Origin: Hymenopus coronatus
Taxonomy: Eukaryota > Arthropoda > Insecta > Mantodea > Hymenopodidae
Assembly: GCA_030762935.1 (NCBI GenBank)
Contig: CM060880.1
Location: 10,512,501 to 10,576,500, forward strand
Length of the DNA stretch: 64,000 bases
Direction: 5' to 3'
Position 1 is the stretch's first letter; each line of letters opens with the position of its first letter. The notes beneath the pieces are model-generated. The model made no database searches and was not told the origin of the DNA. It saw nothing but the letters and a program-made list of their open reading frames with translations. The position numbers and the translations under genes were made by a program. This document shows positions 12,004 through 24,377 of the stretch, one piece after another.

Positions 12004-14158
12004 TTGCTTCCCAGTAAATCTGCGGCAATATAGGAAATGGAGCAAACTGATACCCTACCACTTATTGACCAGCTGCAACACAGAACATTCACAGCTGCTG
12101 ATATAAATTGTGAAACATGGTCGGCGAGAAGCACCGCCCACAAGTTCCGAGTCCCTGATAACTCAAGATGCCAGGGGGGTTCCAGTTGTGACAACATTAC
12201 ACATAATCTGTACAGGAAATATACTAAACTGACAAAACTCAGTAGCGGGTCGTGGATGTTCACAAAAGTTTGAGAGTCTGATAGCCCTAGACATATGAAC
12301 AGCATTTTCCCATATAATTATGATTACGAACAAGTTGATGCAATTGCAGCCAGATCCCACTGCTCTCAATGTAACCAACTTGATTCCACGAATTTTATAT
12401 TTTTTAAAAGATACATCTTTGTGCAAATGTTTATAAAAATTAAATTTTCATAAGCTGTTAATATGAATTATAATTGTTTTTGTTAATTGGAAGATATTAA
12501 TCTAATGATCAATAAGACAATATTGTTACAAATTTTGCTTTAACTGATTATGTTCATTTTGTTATACTGTTTAAACCTACCACGGTTTATTCTCATTGTT
12601 ACTAAGTCTACTATAATCGTGACTGTTATTATTTATAGTTCATACCTTTAAGATCTTATCTTGTTACTTTTTTATTGTTAATAATCCTGATGTAATTATT
12701 TTTCTATTATCTAAGTTTATCCTGTAAAAACCCAGTTTGTAAATGAAAAATCGCTAAAAGACCTTGTAGTTAGGAGATTTAAAAAAATGCAGCCGCCTGC
12801 CTACAACACCAACAACAAAGTCAACAATGATGAAAAGTGTTTTATGAATGTTTGTTGCGCACCTACATCATTAAGTACAGCGTTTTAAGGCAAGAGCCAA
12901 GTAATGTGGAAATTAACCTTCAATTGGTAATATGGATAGTCTGAAATATGCGATTCCGCGTGCACGTACCTTACCTACTTCTGCCAAAGTAGCAAGATGG
13001 CAGGATTAACACACTGTTGCAGCCACTGTATTAAGAAGTACGGACAGTGCTAAGAAGTATTAACAATGCTAACGACATTGACGCCACATTTCGAGTTGAG
13101 AGCAGTAGCGCGGTAAATTTAAACGCCATATACGTTACGCTTAGTGGCATTCAAAGAAAAAATTGTCCAATATAGCAGCCGCCACTACTGACTGGTCTTC
13201 TGGGCCGCCGGAGAATACGGTTATGTTCTGTCACAAAATATGGTATTTGAAGAGATTCTTGATTAAAATAAAATTATGATTCATAAGACTGTTCGTTTAC
13301 TACTGCGTTATCATGCAGTACCTCTGTCAGTCTGTCCGCAACAATAATCAAAACTAGTGACGTAAAATCTGATGAGTACACTTTATAAGAGCGTGTGAAG
13401 AAAAAATGCGCTTTTAACATTTGGCTGAAACCATTAAGTAATTAAGGGTAATTTACACGTTATGAAAATTTAAATTATTTTTTTTTCAAATTTCATTATA
13501 AAACACTACCACATATTTTGTTTTTATAAACACGTGCTCTTGAAGCTTAATGGTGATGTTTACATACTAAAGTCATTTCAAAGGTTCTACCAGTCCATCA
13601 CACACTGAAAAACAAATGACTACCGTCTAAATGAAAGAAAATGCCGTATTCTTGCTATTTTTTCTCCGAACATCTTGATTATGCGAATCGCAACGGTTGC
13701 AGAAAACTTCTTTTATGCCGAATAGATGGCCTGAGTTTCATAGTCGTTTTACAGTACCACCGTTGTTCTGAGCAAATTTAACTTGGCGCGTGACAGGTGT
13801 GTGTGTGTGTGTGGCCTGCATCTGCAGCAGATTCCCTCTCCTCGCCCTGCTGGTCAGCACATACACGTGCAAGCTTCTCATCCAGACTCAGATCGATATT
13901 GCTGCCTGCAATACTTTCACTTTTCCCGAGATCCGCCAGATAAAGTATCCTTGAACTTGCTCTGTTTTCCCACACAACTCTTCTGTGAGTTTCAAATCCA
14001 ACACAACAGATACGGAGTTTTCCAAACTATAAAATAAACGAAAATGTTTTTCAGATAAGGTGAATGGACATTTTGGAGTCTCCTGTAGCTTAAACTAATG
14101 AAATATCTTTAACATATTTTAAGTATTGAGGCAGGTTTATGTCTAACTGGTTGCTCAG
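12004..14158. other. Unassigned stretch
   Basis: No recognisable gene or repeat. The frames at 12037-12273 (+) and 11916-12305 (-) overlap each other and show no domain. A (GT)n tract of about 16 bp lies at 13797-13812. Confidence 0.35.
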
Positions 14159-14292
14159 TACTTTCTCCGCCGTTTAGGCATTAAAGTATAACCGAAATGT
14201 ACTGCATATCATCCAAAGATTCCGTATAGGGATTTCAGCAGAAAAACATTTTGGGATGTCCTGAATCTGAACCAAAATGTACTTCAAAAAGT
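14159..14292 (+). repeat. HR1 left-end fragment, old
   Basis: Diverged left-end sequence. TACTTTCTCC is followed by equivalents of the CATTCCACC..GATACCGAGATTTCACC..GGGTCCCCCTGAATC blocks. The body is absent. Confidence 0.5.
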
Positions 14293-14626
14293 GGTCGGCA
14301 GAGTGTACAGTTTCACAAAACGTCGTAAAAGGATCATGTTTCATACGTTTGTCACGTAATCATACTTTCAAAGATGGAAGGTTAACATTTTAGGGTCATT
14401 CCCTCCCCCCCCCCCCCCAAGCACTCTCCCAAACCACTCGTGCAAATAGCTCTGCCAAACTTCTTTGAGTTATTTACTATCAATCCCCAAACGCCTCAGC
14501 AGCACTCACGAGGCGATGGACCCTCAACTTTTCCTTAACTGTTGAGATGTATAAAGTAATGGGGGTGATCATGCTTGTGCAGGAAATCGTTTGCCCTATT
14601 TCATTCGGAATTCTAGTAGAAACTTC

Positions 14627-14639
14627 ATTGTTTTCAAAG
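14627..14639 (+). repeat. SINE target-site duplication, left
   Basis: ATTGTTTTCAAAG, identical to 14930-14942. Confidence 0.85.
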
Positions 14640-14929
14640 TCTCCCTCCGTGGTGTAATGGTTACCATGCTAACTTCTATACCCAAGGTCGGGGGTTTAAA
14701 ACCGGTGGAGGACGATGGATTTTTTCGGGTGCAAAAATCCTTAGCATGGCTTCCTTCGGAAGGGAAGTGAAACCGTTGGTCCCGTATCGTAGATTTACGG
14801 CACGTAAAAGAACCTCAGGCTTGATAGAGAGGCCTCTTGAGCAAAATTAAGCGGTCTTTCAGTCCAATTTAGAATGGGACGCTGAGAAACATAGCAATTA
14901 TAGAGCGTCCATAAATAACACGCCATTTT
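14640..14929 (+). mobile_element. Full-length tRNA-derived SINE with core domain
   Basis: The 290-bp insertion is bounded by exact 13-bp duplications. The tRNA-like head has CCGTGGTGTAATGGTTACC (A-box region) and GGGGGTTTAAAACCGG (B-box region). A central domain (CTTCGGAAGGGAAGTGAAAC, then CCGTTGGTCCCGTATCG and CACGTAAAAGAACCTCAGG) follows. The 3' end is AGAGCGTCCATAAATAACAC. Two other copies in the window share the central and 3' parts (3640-3777 and 50702-50890). The GGTCCCGT...AAAGAACC core recalls conserved-core SINE superfamilies of invertebrates. That link is from memory and unverified. Confidence 0.85.
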
Positions 14930-14942
14930 ATTGTTTTCAAAG
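14930..14942 (+). repeat. SINE target-site duplication, right
   Basis: ATTGTTTTCAAAG, identical to 14627-14639. Confidence 0.85.
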
Positions 14943-15047
14943 CAATATGTACTGGCAATCATTTTCCGGCCTACACCTCCACTCCAGCATCTTTTCAGTT
15001 TCACAGGGGCATCATCCCTTTAGGAAGACCCGATCACCGTTTATCTC

Positions 15048-15315
15048 TTATTCTGGGCCATAGTGGCATATCCAGATTTCAACACCTTTGATGTCATGCG
15101 CGCTGGCGAAACGTGGAACCATTTCCTCGCACCACTTTACTGCGGTCAGGTTGTGAAGGTCGCAGGGCGACAAAGCTTTTTCGCACAAAGGTAGAGAGAC
15201 CTGTGGCCAAATCATTTTTGAGGATTCATCTCCAGGCACTGAGAGTTCAGTTTTCACCGGAACAAAATGGGCATTAAAATATGACCTACTTTTACAACAA
15301 ATTACATGTTATGGT
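15048..15315 (-). other. Coding-like open frame of unknown identity
   Basis: A minus-strand frame stays open for about 89 codons from a TAA just upstream of 15315 to TAA at 15048-15050. Its composition is more protein-like than other frames here: balanced residues, with runs such as LPLCEKALSPCDLHNLTAV and HDIKGVEIWICHYGPE. The DNA is also GC-richer than its surroundings. I do not recognise the protein. It may be a host exon, a decayed retroelement piece or chance. A SINE lies just downstream on the other strand. Confidence 0.2.
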
Positions 15316-15904
15316 CGTTTAAAAGTAATTCTCTAATGCAGAATGTATATTGGAGCATGTTCATAGCCACTATATACATAAAATGTGCACATCTTCCGTC
15401 CTTTCCGCATATTGTGTATTGGAGTCCGGAATACTGAAATTAGGTCAGCACTGCAGCCGGTGGTCACAAATCTTTCACTTTTGGTGCTGCCATTCTATTT
15501 TAGCTAGAGGAATTGGACCATCCAAGACTTGCTGCTGCTATATCACGGGATTTTGTACAATAATGCGGTGAGGCATATTATAATTATGTTCTTAGTCGTC
15601 AGTTTATTATAGTGCAGACGTTAACCAAGTTTGTTGTTGTAAACAATTAGTTATATAATAAGTTTTATGTTTGAAGTGTAATTGAGATAAGCAATTTACG
15701 ATAGACCTGCATTAACAGTTTTGTTTGCCAATCTCTCCACTTCCACACCCGTCACTTGATTGAATGGTTAGCTATTTATACAGTTTTGACATTTCGTGAA
15801 ATGTCAAAAAACAACATACAAAATTAAGAAACCCAGCGAAGCACAGCATACTTTTCACGTGACATTTTTTTTCTTCCTCATGAATGTCGATTATTTATAT
15901 ACAT

Positions 15905-16774
15905 AAAAAATCTGATGTGTACCATTCACATGACTTTCTCCATATCCCTGCAACAAAAAATTCTTAAAAAGCTTATACTTTTATTTACTTTATGCTAATC
16001 AGAAAAAATTAGCAGAAATAGTCTTATTACTCGCATCCTTGTAAGTAGAAGCGAAATAAGGGACAACTGTAGGTTAAAGTGATAGTCAAAAGCTGGTTGC
16101 TATGTCAATGAAGTTCCTTTGTTTATATGGATAGGAGTTGACAAGTTCCTGTATGAGAAAAGTATACGTTTTTCATAGCAGAAACCAAAAATAAGGAATG
16201 TCACAAAAACGACGAACTCCACGAAAAAAAAAATGTATATACCATAAATTGTGTGTTTTAATGTGCTCTACATTTTTTGTGTAGTAAGTTTTTGTCCATC
16301 TCTTACGGTTTAGCAGTTATTCAAAATTTAGTAAAATTCATCCAGAATAAACTACTCTTCAGAGGCTATTCCCAGAAAATTCAAGATATACATTTCATTT
16401 TCCAGGTAAATATGTTTAATATCCGAAATTTTAATCAAAATCGTTAGAGCCATTTTTGAGAAAACCAAAATTTTCGAAAAAAGTTCCATGTAAAGGGTAG
16501 TTGGGGGTGGGGGGATTTTTCTCCAAATCTTCGTGTCGCATCCCTGGAAGATACTAATCTTAAATACCAAGTTTGGTATTTTACCAACTTTTCGTTTTTG
16601 AGTTATCGTGTTCACGGACACACACACACACACACGGACCTTTTTGTGAAAATGTTTTTTTTTTATATTGGGGACCCTAAAACATATATTTACGGTGGAA
16701 TCTCGGTATCGACTTTTTGGTGGAGTGCAATACTTTCTCTATACACTGTGTACATAGTGCGTATGGAGAAAGTA
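15905..16774 (-). repeat. HR1 repeat, full-length
   Basis: Right terminus at 15905 (AATCTGATGTG) to terminal hairpin ending GGAGAAAGTA at 16774. (CA)n lies at 16618-16634. The overlapping open frames (16352-16633 minus, 16598-16870 plus) are repeat sequence. Confidence 0.9.
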
Positions 16775-16959
16775 AAAGAAGGCGAACTTAACTTTAGTTC
16801 TTTCACAGTTAATACTGCGGTTATTTGTTATTACAATCCATGCAATTGTTTGCATTACTACCTTAAATAATTACTTTGCCATATGTTTTAAAATAACAAT
16901 TATCCTTGCAATATTAATTAAAATATTTATTAATTTGTTAACATAGCTGTCAATCGCTA

Positions 16960-17145
16960 TGATCATATCAACGTCGCTGTATGCCAGAATTTCGTCCCAT
17001 AGAAGTTCTTTTCTATGCCAGTAAATTTATAAAATGCATCTGACACTTTTAAGCACACTTAAAAAATATTGGTCTGGGCCAGGTTTGAACCCGCAACCTT
17101 GGGATAAGATGGCTAGCGCCTAACCAATCGAGTCACCCAGAAGTT
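16960..17145 (-). mobile_element. tRNA-derived SINE
   Basis: Minus strand: A-box-like TGACTCGATTGGTTAGGCGC and B-box GCGGGTTCAAACC (about 17085-17097). Next comes a body with ACTGGCATAGAAAAGAACTT and a 3' end carrying GGGACGAAATTCTGGCATAC, then GATTGACAGC. It belongs to a different family from the other SINEs in this window. Confidence 0.65.
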
Positions 17146-20100
17146 GAAGTTGAGGGTGGCCTCTCTTTGTCGCCTTAAACGTGGATTACTAAGGTATATG
17201 CTGTTATTTATTTAATGGAACTTACGAGAAGAATTTGACAGATCGAATTTGTGGCAATTAACAATTTACCGCCTCTGAGGTACTCGATATCGACACATGC
17301 TCCACGTTCGAGCAAATCTCAACGAATCAAACTAAAAACGCGAGCAGAGTGGAAAATACAGAAATGATTTCTTCGTGAGGCCAAGTATTTTAAGTTATCA
17401 AACTGGCCATCGACCCGATGTCTCCATTCATTTGAGCGACAATGTAAAACTCGCGGAACTAAAATGTGGCAACATGGGTGCGTTATGTTACGTAACCACC
17501 ATTCAATGGTTGCCAGGCGACACTGCAATTGCGCGCGCATCCCACAACAATCGATTAGTTTTCAAATGTTGTGAAGTTACTGCACGTGCTGCAAGGCGGC
17601 CATGCCCGAGTCTATCTTCCTCACGTAGGCCTCATGACAAGCAGGGTGGACACCCGGATTCCCAGATTACATTTTCAGCGGCATTGGAAATTAATCCCTA
17701 ATATTGCTAACATGCATTAATATGGTTAATTAATTGCTAGTGATTATCGCCTTTGTTTTACTTTACAGGGCAGGGAAAAAAAGTATTTTTGGCGAATGTC
17801 TTCTGTCTTTAAGATTGGGAATTTTCTTTTCTGTCAAATGTAATTGTTTTTTTGCTTGCCCCTCCCCTAAATATGGTATCGGAAAACGCTCAAGTCATAT
17901 CATATTATGCAACTGGTTTCACTATTATAGCATACTTTTACTGCGCTCAATCGCTGGCAATTAGTCCAGACAGGAGGCAGAAAGTAGCACGTTGGGGGGG
18001 GGGGGGATCACATGTGATCAGCGTGCATGGGGTAGGCATAATTTTAATCAACTTATAGTAAGCATGTTGCATATCCCGACTTGATATTTATGTTATATTT
18101 ATATACCTCAGGTTTAAAGTAGGTCTTTCCATATTCGCCATCACGAATTTTAAGAGATTAAACTGAAAATACATCAGCAAATTTTCTTCCAACTTTTACA
18201 CGTAAAATAATTCAATTCTAACTCTTACCTTCAGTTCTTGTGGAGCTCGTAGGTTGTTCCATACACGAAGACAAGATGTTTTATTCCAACCAAAATTATT
18301 TATCGAGAAATGTACAAAAATACCTAGATCTTTTGAGAACTTAACCCCCTCTCCCAAAGTAGTTTTGGAAAATGTCTGCAGGCGCGTACGACAGCATTAC
18401 ACAGCGAAAAATTGGGTAAATACCAAAATTAGTGAATAATTTCTGAAAATTTCAAAGATATAATATGTCGAATTTCTCTAATCCCTCGCATCAAACTGTC
18501 CTCTGTAGGGTAGGTTTTTGTTATTTCTTTTCTAAAAAGAATAAATATCCATACCTTTGAGATATGACGAAATACATTATGGAAAAACTAAATATTTTGG
18601 TTGATTTGTGTTTCATTCCATTCTATAGCTTTCTTTCTTGATTTTCACAATCATCTGAAACCTCACTGAAGTGCAGAATACATTTTAGCAGCTACAGAGG
18701 TTCGCCGCCAGTCGAAGTAACCACCGTATACCGTTTCTAACATGCTTCCGTATCTCAATGTCGTACCAGGAAAATGCGTTTTACATAGGTAGTTGATTTC
18801 AGCCGGGAGTGAAACTGGTTTCGGAAGTCCGATCTTTATCACAGTCAAAATTGTTAGTCTCTTTGCCTAAATAGACGACTCAAATCTTTCAAGAAGTTTT
18901 GGAAAACGTGTCGGCATATTTTCAATGTAGAAAACTGTACCTAATTCCAGAAACAGCTGCATATTTCATAGACAAGCGGAAGTATGTGACAAGGATCTAA
19001 GAAACTTGGTGCGACAAAAAATGGTTGAAAATTGTCAGGTCAGTAAGACCCCAGCGCCATTTCTTTCCCTTATATTCTTTGACACTGTAAAAGTTGCCAG
19101 TGATATGTAATGTCTTATACTGTAAGAGATATTTGAAACTGATTGTTTGAGGCCATTGTTGGTAGTGTTATTTTCCGTTAGTGAGCCGTTATATTGCATC
19201 TGATACGAGTGTGTGCGCTTCGTTTGGAGAAAGAGCAACAACAAATACATTTCTGCGTAAGTAAATGTAATGATTGGTGTTCATTATATATTATTGTTTT
19301 CAAATTACTTTTGCATTTCTTAATTAAAAGAGGTATATGACATTATAGCATTGTTAAATTACATTTTACTGCACCTTTTCTTACTGCAGCTGTTAAGAAT
19401 GCCACACAGCAAAGTTATTTATATTATGTTTAACCTATATGCTAATTTACTCTCTCAAAACAGAAGCAAAAGTTTAAATTTGACACAAGTCGAGCTAACT
19501 TATCGCGACCGGGCAGACGCCCCTTTTTCTTCTTTATTAATCTAAAACACAAGTTATTTAGGGGAGGGGGTTAACTTTGTGCTAATTTCCTTTGGTTTTG
19601 TTTAAGAATCGATTTAATGAAAACTGCACTGCTGGAGCCCGTTGCCGTGGAAATATTGGTAAATAAACAAAATTTTGTATGGTCACCAATTTATTTACTT
19701 TAAACAGTTTCTCAGATTAAATTTTAAATAACGTGAACTTGGAAAGCGATGACGTAAGCAACATCTCGGAGTTACAATCAAATTTGCTGGATAAGGGAAC
19801 ATTCTGTTGTTGCATGTTGAATAAAATATTTGTAAGTCAATTTATCTATTTTTGTAAATAGCGCGCAAAAATGAGAAAACTTTCGTAAATCAATGGGTTA
19901 ATGGATTATGAACCTTTGATAAGGCAAAAAAATAACTATAAAATATAAACACCCCTCATACTATATATCTTTTAATTTTCGATAAATATCCTTTAGGTTC
20001 ACATTTTTATTTAAATTGTCTTTTACTGGGAAACCAAAAAGCAGCAGACACATTTACTACAGAAAATACCCATCGAGTTAAGAATTTAAATGTATAGGAT

Positions 20101-20724
20101 ATCTGCGGGTAGAACATACAAAAAACAAACTAGGAGCTCGAATAAATGAGGCGCATCGAGACATGTTCTGTAAGGCCGTAGAATCAATTATGAAACTGGA
20201 TGGACTTGTTGGAGAACTTTAATCCATGAAAAGACATAAATTCAAAATCCTGGCTAATAGCAATGAGAAAACCATTTTCTCCAGAGGAGCAGAACATGCA
20301 CTTTGCGGTTTGAAGTGCACTTTACTTCCCGCAGTTCAGACGCAACTGCATCTTACCTGCAGGTCAATAACATCAGATGGGAAAAACACGATCATGTAAA
20401 AGGTTCAAACATTGGGCGGGTATATTATTAAAGGAAGTGATCTTGCAAACAAGGTTCTGATTTCAAAACCTCAAGTGCTTTATAGTAGCCATACAAGAAC
20501 TCATGAAATAGTTTTCCATACTTGACTATGGCGATGAATTAAAATAGTACTTAATTTTAAACACATTACAAAGTGGGTGAGAATAACCTCAATAAACATG
20601 AGTTTCGTGTTTATTGAAGTTTTGGGTGCAATGCAATACATACTTCCTCTACCAACCAGGCACCTGGAAGAGTAAGCTAAACAGATAGCTCACCAAAATA
20701 CATTGGTACTCGTATTTTTACTAC
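17146..20724. other. Unassigned stretch
   Basis: Mostly AT-rich with a GC-richer patch at 17400-17700, where a 108-codon plus-strand frame shows no known domain. A G-run lies at 17995-18006. At about 20610-20670 there is a short HR1-left-end-like piece (GGGTGCAATGCAATAC..CTTCCTCTAC). Confidence 0.35.
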
Positions 20725-21498
20725 TGAAAAAAAAAAGGCTATGTTCCTTTCACATGACTTTCTCTACATCGCTGTAACAAATTATTCTTCTATCTACTTT
20801 ATGATAATCAAGATAAAAATTAGCAGAACTTGTCTTAACTACTTGCTTCCTTGTAAGAAGAAGGAAATGGGAATAGGCTAAAGTGATAGTCAAATCTTTT
20901 AAAAACTCTTTGCCATGTGGAAGAAATCCGTTTCTATGCAGGGCCAGGACTTTACAGCTTTCCGTGTGAAAAATGTTTAGGCATTTTAAATCTGAAACAA
21001 ATAACAAAGAATAGCTCAAATATGGTCAATCTCTTACGCTTTACCAGTTACGCAAAATTAAAGAGGTCTTTAGAGACTATTCCCAGAAAATTCAAGATAT
21101 ACATTTATTTGCCATATAAATATCTTTAACATATGGTACTTTCATCAAAATCGTAAGAGCCAATTTCTAAATCAAAATGTTAATTTTTTTTTTCCATTTA
21201 AAGGGTAGTTTGGGGTGGGAGGATTTTTTTTTAATATCTTCGTGTCGCATCCTTGGAAGATACAAAACGTAAATACCTAGTTTGGTATTTAACTGTCTTT
21301 TCATTTTTGAGCTATGCTGCCCAGACACCCCGCCCCCCAACACGCACACGCACACACACGGACATTTTTGTAAAAATGCTTTTTTTAGATTCAGGGGGTC
21401 TCAAAACATATATTTCCGGTGAAATCTCGATATCGAATTTTTGGGTGCAATACAAACCTTCTCTATACACTATGTACATAGTACGTGTAGAGAAAGTA
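20725..21498 (-). repeat. HR1 repeat, minus arm of a fold-back
   Basis: Diverged right terminus (GGCTATGTTCCTTTCACATG) through the body to a good hairpin end (GTGTAGAGAAAGTA at 21498). It is followed at once by a plus-oriented right half. Confidence 0.85.
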
Positions 21499-21910
21499 AA
21501 AACTTACTACACAAAAAATGTATCTCATTGAAACACACAATTTATGTTACATACATTTTTCTTGTAGAGTTCACCGTTTTCGAGATATTCCGGATTATTA
21601 GTTTCAATTTTAGCCCAAAGTTGTCTCAAACAGGAAAACTCTTTCTTCTCGTTTCTCGTTTGTTTACTCCTGGAAACCAAAGAGATTGGAATTTCAATTA
21701 CTCCACATAGCGACCGGCTTTTAAAATTTGAGACTATTGCTTTAGCCTGTGCATTTTATTTCCCTTCTACTTACAAGGAGCTAGTAATAAGATTAATTCT
21801 GCTTATGTTTATCTTGATTAGCATGATGTAGATAGCAGATTAATGTTTTGAATAAAAGGTTTGTTTGCCGAACAGCTAGAAGACATCATGTGAATGAACA
21901 CATTAGATTT
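21499..21910 (+). repeat. HR1 right half, plus arm of the fold-back
   Basis: Begins within the body (AAAAACTTACTACACAAAAAATG) and reaches a variant right end that has CGAACAGCTAGAAGACATCA in place of the usual GTAGAGAAAGT block. Confidence 0.8.
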
Positions 21911-22061
21911 GTTCCCTTCTACTTATAATGGTCCAAGTTACAAGGACAATTTCTGCTAATGTTTATTTCGATTAGCATGATGAAGAGAGAAGGATAAGCG
22001 TTTTAACAATAATTTGTCAAAGATATTAAGAGAAAGTCACGTGAATGTAACATATCGACAA
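21911..22061 (+). repeat. HR1 right-end fragment, tandem to the previous one
   Basis: A second right-end segment: CTTCTACTTATAA, TTTCTGCTAATGTTTATTTCGATTAGC, then AGAGAAAGTCACGTGAATGTAACA. The right terminus is therefore present twice in tandem. Confidence 0.65.
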
Positions 22062-22150
22062 AATGAAACATTTAGAGCTGAGCCAAGCGATAATATTCGG
22101 AAGGTCGTGGGTTCAAATCCCGTGTGCCGCCAGTTAAATATCGGCTTGAA
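22062..22150 (+). mobile_element. tRNA-like SINE relic
   Basis: A strong B box, GTGGGTTCAAATCCCGTG (22108-22125), sits after a degraded A-box-like GAGCTGAGCCAAGC. The cloverleaf is not complete, so this is a relic and not a tRNA gene. Confidence 0.4.
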
Positions 22151-22653
22151 TATTCTATACCCGGATCAAAATTACCCAACACAGCAAACCATTAACTTGA
22201 CTACGCAACTACGGCAAACTGTCCAAATCATAATTATTGCCACGTGCACACTCAACGAACAATCAGTTGCCCCACGGTGCATAATCCCTATTTCGCAAAA
22301 TTTAATAGCAACAAAACAGTACACAAAGGCGAATACAATTTGTCTGCCATATGTTGTCTTTGTAACTAACGAACCTACATTAGGTATCTGCTGCCACATG
22401 ACCAAGAAGGAAACTGGCGATAAATGCAATGAATAAAATGGCTGCTTTAATACTGAACAAAACATTCTAGGAAACAGAAACCATTAACAACAATGTATGT
22501 TACGTAATAGAATCACTTGGCAATAGGGCTATTGTGCATCAATGGTATTGTATATCACTCAAATTCAGTAAGAAGTTTCTCGAAAGTGATTTATTGTTTT
22601 GAAGTTTCCTTAAAATGAACCATTAGTGTGTACGCAACGATCAGTTGGACGTG

Positions 22654-22801
22654 TGCGAGTGTGCAAGGGCTTAACTTGTGTTGTGTATCCACATAGAATT
22701 TTTGGGTGCCTGCGTTTTAACATTTACAAACAGGAAGGATATAAACAGGCCATTTCTTAGGAAACAAATTCCTTCTCCATCCTTGCTTTCACCCCACTTT
22801 T
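22654..22801 (+). repeat. Shared flank of HR1, copy 1
   Basis: About 145 bp that recurs at 24880-25024 at roughly 85% identity by eye. It is directly left of an HR1 hairpin end in both places, and key shared blocks are TTCTTAGGAAACAAATTC and AACAGG. Confidence 0.7.
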
Positions 22802-23532
22802 TACTTTCTCTACACGTACTATGCACATAGTGTATAGAGGAGGTATTGATTGCATTTTTGGGAAAAGGTGTGCTTGGTATTTAACAAATTAATCTGTCAT
22901 TTACATCTTCCATGGATGCGACATGAAGATTTTCAAGAAAATCCCTTCACCCCCAACTACCCTTTACATGGAACATTTTTCGATTTTTTTTATTTTCTCA
23001 AAAATGGTTATAATGATTTTGATTCATAATATCATATATTAAGGATATTTACCTGACAAATAAAATGTATATCTTGAATTTTCTGAGAATAGCCTCGGAA
23101 GACTACTTTATTCTGGATAAATTTTACGGAATTTTGCATAACTGCTAAACGGTAAGAGATAAACAAAAACTTACCACACAAAAAATGTAGAGCACGTTAA
23201 AATATACCAGTTATGTTGTATACACTTTTTTTTTTTCCTTCGTGAAGTTGCTCGTTTTTGAGATATTCCTTTTTTCGGTTTCAGCTATGAATTTGTCAAC
23301 TCCTGCCCATACAAACAAAGGAGCTTCAGTCACGTAGCAGCTATATTTTGCTATCACTTTAACCTCTGTTTCTCCCTTATTTCGCTTCTACTTACACGGA
23401 AGCAAGTAATAAGACTATTTCTGCTAATTTTTTTCTCACTTAGCATGAAGTAAATAGAAGCATAAACCTTTTAACAAAAATCTGTTGCAGAGGTATAGAG
23501 AAAGTCATGGGAATGGATTACATAAGATTTTT
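22802..23532 (+). repeat. HR1 repeat, GT tract deleted
   Basis: Hairpin start at 22802 and right terminus near 23532. Sequence from the left-end block to the GT tract and CTGTGGACAGC motif is deleted; TTTTTGGGAAAAGGTG joins directly to GGTATTTAAC. Confidence 0.85.
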
Positions 23533-23535
23533 TTA

Positions 23536-23760
23536 GTGTTTAACGCCCGCTTTTATTACTTGTGGCACCGCAGGCGATGACACTGGTGATACACGGAATG
23601 AAGATGGAGCACCCGTGGAATGTAATGTTGAGGGAAACCGGAGAACCCAGAGAAAGCCCGCCCCTGCGAAGCTTTGTCCATCACTGCGGTCGCTTGGGAT
23701 CGAACCCAGGTCGTCTAGGTGAGAGGCGAGTGGTCTAACCACTCGGCCACGGCGCGGCCC
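23536..23760 (-). mobile_element. tRNA-Leu-like SINE
   Basis: Minus-strand head GCCGTGGCCGAGTGGTTAGA (A box) and CTGGGTTCGATCCCAAG (B box). Next comes a body with GGGCGGGCTTTCTCTGGG, then CCGGTTTCCCTC, and an end reading GTAATAAAAGCGGGCGTTAA. It abuts the right terminus of the HR1 copy. A second copy lies at 41630. Confidence 0.75.
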
Positions 23761-24377
23761 TTCCACCCCACTTGTCATTTACAACAATTCCAATTCTTTC
23801 CAACTTGTACTTATCCTTGCATTTTTGCGCCGTTTTTTTTTTCATTATTTTTTGAATACTGTGTATCAAGTGCTTAAAGGGAAATAAGTTGGCCGTTTTT
23901 GAAATGGTACACTTAGAAAATGTGGCAACAATGTGGCGGCTTCAGTAAAGGGGTTGAGATCAGGGGTTCTCGTTCATCACTTTTTTTTTTCTTTCTTTTC
24001 TTTTGCTCTGCTACCTGAGGGCACGTGTACAGGCTAGCCAACCTCTGCCCTATATATTATTCAAACGTCTCTGCTGAAAACTGAAGTCATACACGGGTTC
24101 CACTGAATACCTTCTAGTATACCAAACATTCGTATGAAACAACTGACTGCACTCTGACCGAATGCACCCGATACTGTATTTTCGACTAAATATGGACTAT
24201 ACATTACTTTAAAATGTTCTTCCTGGTGTAATCTTTATTCAGTTTCTTTCAAAATATAACTATGCGTTCTCTGACCAGTAAATGAGGGGCTCTAAAGAGC
24301 ATTTCCTTGATGACTAGTTTTGGATTCTAGGGTTTAATAATTTACTACCCAATTGAGTTAAAGGTTGCATTTACAGG
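23761..24377. other. Unassigned stretch
   Basis: AT-rich; poly(T) runs near 23830 and 23984. No gene or repeat was recognised. Confidence 0.35.

Noticed and set aside
11916..12305. 129-codon minus-strand frame with hydrophobic stretches, resembling a membrane protein
   Set aside because: It ends in HR1 sequence, overlaps an antisense frame, and the hydrophobicity follows from T-rich codons.
13778..14037. Overlapping sense and antisense frames around a GT tract
   Set aside because: Neither has a domain or splice context; the composition is driven by the simple repeat.
22014..22436. 140-codon plus-strand open frame
   Set aside because: It starts in an HR1 right end and crosses a tRNA-like relic; no domain.
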